A stretch of DNA of 46,161 nt from a virus. Made by a program: the position numbers and the translations under genes. This document shows, in pieces, positions 42,528-46,161 of this stretch. The stretch is taken from IMG/VR virus record IMGVR_UViG_3300009428_000014, positions 1 through 46,161 of that record, one strand, 5' to 3'. The notes beneath the pieces were generated by a model, which made no database searches, was not told the DNA's origin, and saw only the letters and a program-made list of their open reading frames with translations. Positions within the stretch are counted from its first letter, which is position 1, and every line of letters starts with the position of its first letter.

Positions 42528-42666
42528 ATGCCTGAAAACTTGCTGTCACAGCCTGTAATTCCTCCCAGACATATACGCCCCCCAAAGAATACACTCCCCA
42601 CTCTATTCATTTATAACCCACACCCTCATTTAATCATTTAAACAATTTATCATATGAAACTAGAAA

Positions 42667-42719
42667 AAGTTTAGATAAATAAACTTTATTGTTGACATAA
42701 AAGTTTATATGTCTAAACT
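42667..42719 (+). promoter_or_regulatory. pL-like promoter with two cI-type operators
   Basis: AAGTTTA-N6-TAAACTT at 42667-42686 is identical to the central cI-cro operator except for one spacer base. A second copy, AGTTTA-N6-TAAACT, is at 42702-42719. TTGACA (42692-42697) lies between them and a -10 (TAAACT, 42714-42719) is inside the second site. Repressor bound here would block the rightward early transcript, as at lambda oL/pL. The gap 42528-42666 before it holds nothing I recognise. Confidence 0.82.
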
Positions 42720-42732
42720 AAATCAAATCAAT

Positions 42733-42745
42733 CGCTCTTTAACAA
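42733..42745 (+). promoter_or_regulatory. boxA antitermination element
   Basis: CGCTCTTTAACAA differs from the rRNA operon boxA TGCTCTTTAACAA of E. coli only at the first base. It lies about 15-20 nt after the likely start of the pL-like transcript. BoxA RNA recruits NusB and NusE, so this transcript is probably antiterminated. Confidence 0.75.
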
Positions 42746-42772
42746 TCAGAACCATGAACGACTAAACACTGG

Positions 42773-43165
42773 TTGGTACCGTAATCAATTCGTTACCAAG
42801 ACAGTACTAGGTCACTCCAAGTGCCAGCGATGGAGGACAGAAATTCGCTGAAATAGACTTGTACGCCTCTTGCGGCGACCAGGTATCAGATTGCTCAGAT
42901 AGGCAACCAACGAGGGATAAACCCTGCGGCTGATAAGGGACATGATCCCGCCCCGAGCGCATGACCCGCAACGCGAACAACCCCGCCAACCATCGGCGGT
43001 GAGGTAGATGGACAAAGCCCCTGACTTAAAAACAGGGCGCATTGGGAAGCAGTTTGCACAATCGGTTAAATAGCGCATTTTTTAATGCGCTGAGTTACGG
43101 CGTTACAAAGCGTCAGTTTATGGCGAAAGCTCGGAAGGCCGTACACAAACTGCTTCACCAATGCG
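42773..43165 (+). ncRNA. Candidate structured leader or non-coding RNA of the pL transcript
   Basis: There is no convincing ORF on either strand across about 400 bp that are more GC-rich than the neighbours, and many hairpins occur in a row. Examples: 42773-42799 (TTGGTA..TACCAA), 42811-42838, 42864-42877, 42913-42925, 42937-42949, 42983-42999 (CCGCC/GGCGG), 43017-43038. A 3' domain is closed by a helix of up to 19 bp with a single bulge (43038-43056 with 43146-43165). It encloses an 8-bp TTTT hairpin (43072-43091) and a helix 43096-43101/43138-43143 with a GAAA tetraloop inside. I cannot match it to a named RNA family. Confidence 0.68.
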
Positions 43166-43197
43166 AATAAAGCCAATTAATACATAGGGTGTGCGTA

Positions 43198-43422
43198 ATG
43201 CGAGTTAAATATTGCCTAATATCAGGGTGGGTGTTGTTTTCAATCCATATCGTTTTGTATACCGCTTACTTTATTGCTGTGCAGTTCGAGAGCTTTTTGG
43301 TGTTCGGCCTTAAGCCTTCTAATACGATTGACCTGCTCTCGGTAGCGATTTACAGCAGTTATTTGTTGCTTGTATTTTTTTACGTCCTTGGTAATAGAAA
43401 AAAACAGAATGCCCATAAATAG
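43198..43422 (+). CDS. Possible small two-helix membrane protein (plus-strand alternative)
   Basis: 74 residues from the ATG at 43198 (GTG at 43189 possible); GGGTG lies six bases upstream. Two hydrophobic segments (ISGWVLFSIHIVLYTAYFIA; LSVAIYSSYLLLVFFYVLG) and a basic end. It is in the direction of the pL-like transcript, but it lies opposite a minus-strand frame whose lysine/glutamate-rich coiled coil would automatically give phenylalanine-rich antisense. Confidence 0.35.
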   Translation: MRVKYCLISGWVLFSIHIVLYTAYFIAVQFESFLVFGLKPSNTIDLLSVAIYSSYLLLVFFYVLGNRKKQNAHK

Positions 43423-43617
43423 CAAAGCTAAAGCCGAAAAGATGTAAATCAACACCAGCGAGCCATCATTAATCAGTAGTTTTCTTATGCCTAATACTAT
43501 TGGTGATAAAACTCCCAACGCGATAAATGAATATCTGTAGCGCCTAGATAGATGCCTAATCCTGCCTTTAATTTTATTAAATATGATGCCGTTTCTCGAT
43601 TGGATGTGTAGGAGCAT
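43240..43617 (-). CDS. Possible membrane protein with coiled coil (minus-strand alternative)
   Basis: About 125 residues from an ATG at 43617 (TTG slightly upstream). Two hydrophobic helices (SFIALGVLSPIVLGIRKLL; LVLIYIFSALALLFMGILFF) are followed by a heptad-patterned tail (YREQVNRIRRLKAEHQKALE). The architecture looks protein-like, but no ribosome site or promoter is evident and it opposes the early transcript. Either this or the plus-strand frame, not both, is likely genuine. Confidence 0.4.
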   Translation of the reverse strand: MLLHIQSRNGIIFNKIKGRIRHLSRRYRYSFIALGVLSPIVLGIRKLLINDGSLVLIYIFSALALLFMGILFFSITKDVKKYKQQITAVNRYREQVNRIRRLKAEHQKALELHSNKVSGIQNDMD

Positions 43618-43650
43618 CAATCGTAACACGAAGCCCAACGTGGCAAAAAA

Positions 43651-43806
43651 ATGGGCACATATTCAATATTACCAACTGTTCGGAATAACCGAATAGCTCA
43701 ATTTATCCCAACTGCATGGAGTTTCGCTATGCAATCACAGCAACCCGATTTTATCGACTTAATTATTCAACTTATTGCCAAATTAATCCCATTCGATTTG
43801 TTCTAA
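43651..43806 (+). CDS. Possible micro-ORF with hydrophobic C-terminus
   Basis: 51 residues from 43651, or 25 residues from the in-frame ATG at 43729, which has GGAG seven bases upstream. The 25-residue version (MQSQQPDFIDLIIQLIAKLI ending in PFDLF) is a short amphipathic or hydrophobic peptide. The segment 43423-43650 before it has no other plus-strand gene that I can support. Confidence 0.35.
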   Translation: MGTYSILPTVRNNRIAQFIPTAWSFAMQSQQPDFIDLIIQLIAKLIPFDLF

Positions 43807-43830
43807 CTAACCATTTAATGCGAGGAATGT

Positions 43831-44187
43831 ATGGAAACTAACTATCAAGAAAGTAAATCAGTAACAGAAGCAAAACTGATAATGAATCTTGGCATGGCGT
43901 GTCGCCTCGCATTAATGCCGAATCTAATGAAATGCCCTACCGTTCGCCAACGTGCAACAGAGCTTGAGCACTACTTAAAGAGCAACACATGCACAGAGGT
44001 GTTCAAAATAAACTTTATTGAGTTCACCGGTCAGTTAAATGAAATAAGCAGCATGAGAGTGAATTGCGTGAATAAAGTGCTTTTATTCAGATTAAAACAG
44101 CAAGAAAAGCCAGTGATACACATCAGTAACAGAATAAGCGACTGGAAGAATAGACAACTTATTGCAGCAGAGGTGGGTCATGAGTAA
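43831..44187 (+). CDS. Early gene of unknown function
   Basis: 118 residues with GAGGA before the ATG. The protein is helical with scattered cysteines (LGMACRLALMPNLMKCPTVR). Overlaps the next gene by 8 bp. It is the first well-supported gene after the structured leader. Confidence 0.65.
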   Translation: METNYQESKSVTEAKLIMNLGMACRLALMPNLMKCPTVRQRATELEHYLKSNTCTEVFKINFIEFTGQLNEISSMRVNCVNKVLLFRLKQQEKPVIHISNRISDWKNRQLIAAEVGHE

Positions 44188-44365
44188 ACAACCCGCAACG
44201 TTGGAATGGTGCGACAAGAAGCTAGCTGAAATGGAGCAGATGATCAGCGACTTTCCTGAACATCGAAACCGACTAATAAGATTAAAGTCAGGTTTTATGG
44301 TGACCAAAACGCGATTAACTGCAATCCACCAGCAACATCAATCGTCGCGGTTAATGAGGGCTTAG
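44180..44365 (+). CDS. Small helical early protein
   Basis: 61 residues from the ATG at 44180 (GAGGTGGG upstream). It looks like a helical, charged protein (LEWCDKKLAEMEQMISDFPE). No family recognised; it is in a tightly spaced plus-strand operon. Confidence 0.58.
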   Translation: MSKQPATLEWCDKKLAEMEQMISDFPEHRNRLIRLKSGFMVTKTRLTAIHQQHQSSRLMRA

Positions 44366-44367
44366 CT

Positions 44368-44703
44368 ATGTTTTTTGTATTCGGAGTAAGCGAAACATTA
44401 GTTAAAAAAGCAGCAGATAAAAAATGCAGCAGATTCACAGGTACTTATCCAAATAGACGAGAGCTAACTATTGATGAATACCAAAAAAAGCTAGCGAAAA
44501 CCCGTGATGAACTGTTTGCCAAAATGAAAGCACAAAAGCTAAGTCACAGCTTATCGACCCCACGTTTAGCTAAGCAATACGCAGAGCTAACCAAGGCACA
44601 AGAACAGTGCCGCGATATTGAAATTAGATACAGAAAGCCAACAGGCGCCATTAACCCAAAAACGAAGAAAGAAGTTTTGGAATGGTCAACTTACATAGGC
44701 TAA
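44368..44703 (+). CDS. Basic early protein of unknown function
   Basis: 111 residues, strongly basic and helical (DEYQKKLAKTRDELFAKMKA, then RYRKPTGAINPKTKKEVLEW). It lies 2 bp after the preceding gene. No domain recognised. Confidence 0.6.
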   Translation: MFFVFGVSETLVKKAADKKCSRFTGTYPNRRELTIDEYQKKLAKTRDELFAKMKAQKLSHSLSTPRLAKQYAELTKAQEQCRDIEIRYRKPTGAINPKTKKEVLEWSTYIG

Positions 44704-44724
44704 CAATCGAAGAGAGCAGCGATT

Positions 44725-45249
44725 ATGAGTTACTTTAAAATTACCAACGATAAAGCAGTACAAGCATTCAAATCATTTGAAGCAAGCAAAGTAGAGTTGA
44801 TTGAACAAGCAACTAAATTGGCGGCTCACTTTGGCGGGGCACCTATTTTTAGCAGTAGAACTGATTGTGTTTCATTTGCAGGTATCAAATTCCACAACTT
44901 TAACCAACTTGAAAATAATCATCTATGGATGAAGCCTAAAGCGGCAAATTGTTTTGCTTCATCACCTAAATACGGTAAACCGAAAACAGCAGACCGCGAA
45001 GCGCTAGAGGCTATCAAAGCTAAATATAACGAAATGATGCCAGAAGAAGTTTCACGCGAACCGCTTCTAAAAGCTATCGGCACCGACTGGGGTAACTGTT
45101 TGTTCTCACCTCTTTCGCTGTTTCTTCACAATGACGTTATTTATCTTAATACCCGCCTTAGCCTTATAGATGCAACTGAGATTTTTGGCAGTGAGTACGA
45201 CGCAGCTAAACGCGCTCATGAAGCAGCTAAAGTTCAGGTGGCAGCATGA
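44725..45249 (+). CDS. Early protein of unknown function
   Basis: 174 residues. A helical start (MSYFKITNDKAVQAFKSFEA) leads to a soluble domain with FGGAPIFSSRTDCVSFAGIK and PLSLFLHNDVIYLNTRLSL. It resembles phage early-operon proteins of unknown role. The end overlaps the next gene as ATGA. Confidence 0.62.
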   Translation: MSYFKITNDKAVQAFKSFEASKVELIEQATKLAAHFGGAPIFSSRTDCVSFAGIKFHNFNQLENNHLWMKPKAANCFASSPKYGKPKTADREALEAIKAKYNEMMPEEVSREPLLKAIGTDWGNCLFSPLSLFLHNDVIYLNTRLSLIDATEIFGSEYDAAKRAHEAAKVQVAA

Positions 45250-45887
45250 GCTATCCAAAACTAATCAATGACCCTCGTTTAGATGGGTACACCCAAAGAA
45301 TGCGCAATGGAAGCACTCAGACATTTTATCACGGTAGCGACCATCGCGACTTTGAACGTTACCGTGCTGAGGGTGGTCCATCAAACCATGCGATAAAAAT
45401 GCACGACAAACCCGACACTATCTATATAGAACCGCCTGAAAAGCACATTTACGCAGATCTTATAGATGGCCAATGGTACTGGGTGAACGGTTGCGTCCAA
45501 TGTGACGGTAAACCTCGTGATTGGATGACATATATTGAATGCGAAAAACACAATGTATGCGCCAGCTGCGGCTGTAGTAGAGCGCAACTAGCAGAGGCAC
45601 CTTGGGGGCGTAAAAATGGTTGGGTTTGCAAACCATGCGCAGATAAAGAGGATGCTGCTAGAAAAGCAGAAGCTCTCGAGAGAGTGGCAGATTATGAATA
45701 TGACGAGTGGGATTTTGATAGTAATGATGAAATCACCTGCCCTCACTGTAAAGCAATTATAGAATCAGACAGTGATGATTATGAGTGTAAAGATGATGAA
45801 CGCGAGTGCCATGACTGCGGCAATACCTTTGAACTAACAGCAGTTCACACTGTTACATGGACTACTAAGCGCAAGGAGGAAGCATGA
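45246..45887 (+). CDS. Early protein with two zinc-ribbon regions
   Basis: 213 residues. The first cysteine set is in ECEKHNVCASCGCSRAQL and WVCKPCADKEDAARK. The second is TCPHCKAIIESDSDDYECKD with ECHDCGNTFEL. Two zinc-binding modules joined by an acidic linker suggest nucleic-acid or protein binding. Start and end overlap neighbours by 4 bp. Confidence 0.7.
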   Translation: MSYPKLINDPRLDGYTQRMRNGSTQTFYHGSDHRDFERYRAEGGPSNHAIKMHDKPDTIYIEPPEKHIYADLIDGQWYWVNGCVQCDGKPRDWMTYIECEKHNVCASCGCSRAQLAEAPWGRKNGWVCKPCADKEDAARKAEALERVADYEYDEWDFDSNDEITCPHCKAIIESDSDDYECKDDERECHDCGNTFELTAVHTVTWTTKRKEEA

Positions 45888-46161
45888 GCCAACTCACCCA
45901 AAAGCAAATAGCAGCGCGAGCCTACTACCAGGCGAACCGTGAGCGGATCCTCGAGCAAAAGCGCGGAACATATCAGCCTAAATGCAAAAAGCCTGCCGTG
46001 TTGAAAGTCACTAATTCAAAACCTGCTGTGCAACAACCAACAGTGACCAAAGCAGATATCGAATGGGATGGCCAACTAAAAAGTCGCAATGGCTTCAATG
46101 GCATCATCAACGACGACACTGAATACCGCGACCGCAAAGCAATCAATAAAGCCATTAGTGA
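45884..46161 (+). CDS. Early protein, partial at right edge
   Basis: 92 codons are visible from the ATG at 45884, which has AGGAGG just upstream and overlaps the previous stop. The start (MSQLTQKQIAARAYYQANRE) is basic and helical. The 3' end is outside the window and no family is recognised. Confidence 0.68.
   Translation, partial: MSQLTQKQIAARAYYQANRERILEQKRGTYQPKCKKPAVLKVTNSKPAVQQPTVTKADIEWDGQLKSRNGFNGIINDDTEYRDRKAINKAIS

Noticed and set aside
42807-43078. Two minus-strand ORFs (60 and 88 codons) in the structured leader region
   Set aside because: They overlap each other in different frames, lack ribosome sites, oppose the pL-like promoter and have an unnatural composition; RNA structure explains the region better.
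1-46161. CRISPR array, insertion sequence or transposase
   Set aside because: No regular spaced repeats, no transposase-type protein and no terminal inverted repeats of an IS were noticed.

Overview
The window is one continuous stretch of a temperate, lambda-like siphophage genome, either free phage or the inside of a prophage. No host gene, tRNA or CRISPR array was recognised. Moderately AT-rich DNA, compact terminators and the style of the proteins suggest a marine gammaproteobacterial host such as Shewanella or a relative; that is an inference, not a proof. Both ends are cut inside phage genes: the tail-tip protein J on the left and an early operon on the right.

Layout. Everything from 1 to about 39.3 kb is on the minus strand and is the 'right arm' read leftward: cro, a CII-family regulator, O-type and DnaC-type replication proteins, a RuvC-like resolvase, two Q-like zinc proteins, integrase, small early genes, two accessory operons (26.6-30.5 kb), lysis genes (SAR endolysin, Rz/Rz1, class II holin), HNH, TerS, TerL, portal, ClpP-type protease, HK97-type capsid, connectors, tail tube, G/GT chaperones with a -1 slippery site, tape measure, M, fibre, L, K, I and J. 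The cI repressor (39.4 kb) starts the plus strand. It is followed by a rex-position group of lysogeny-type genes (40.2-42.5 kb), a terminator, and then a pL-like promoter between two copies of the cI operator.

The pL-like transcript begins with an rRNA-type boxA and about 400 nt of strongly structured, apparently non-coding RNA (42.77-43.17 kb), followed by small early genes. This is the least explained element here and the best candidate for something new: a repressor-controlled phage leader RNA or ncRNA in the position where lambda has nutL or HK022 has putL.

A second immunity module interrupts the tail genes between K and I (about 4.0-6.4 kb): divergent Arc/Mnt-type repressors over a large inverted-repeat operator, with two antirepressor-type genes behind one of them. 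This resembles P22 immI, so the phage probably has bipartite immunity. Other accessory cargo is a three-gene AT-rich operon with an LPO_1073/Vpar_1526-like protein, an XRE-ImmA two-gene operon, and a secreted protein gene next to the immI-like module. Intrinsic terminators within the late operon imply that late transcription depends on an antiterminator, consistent with the Q-like genes.
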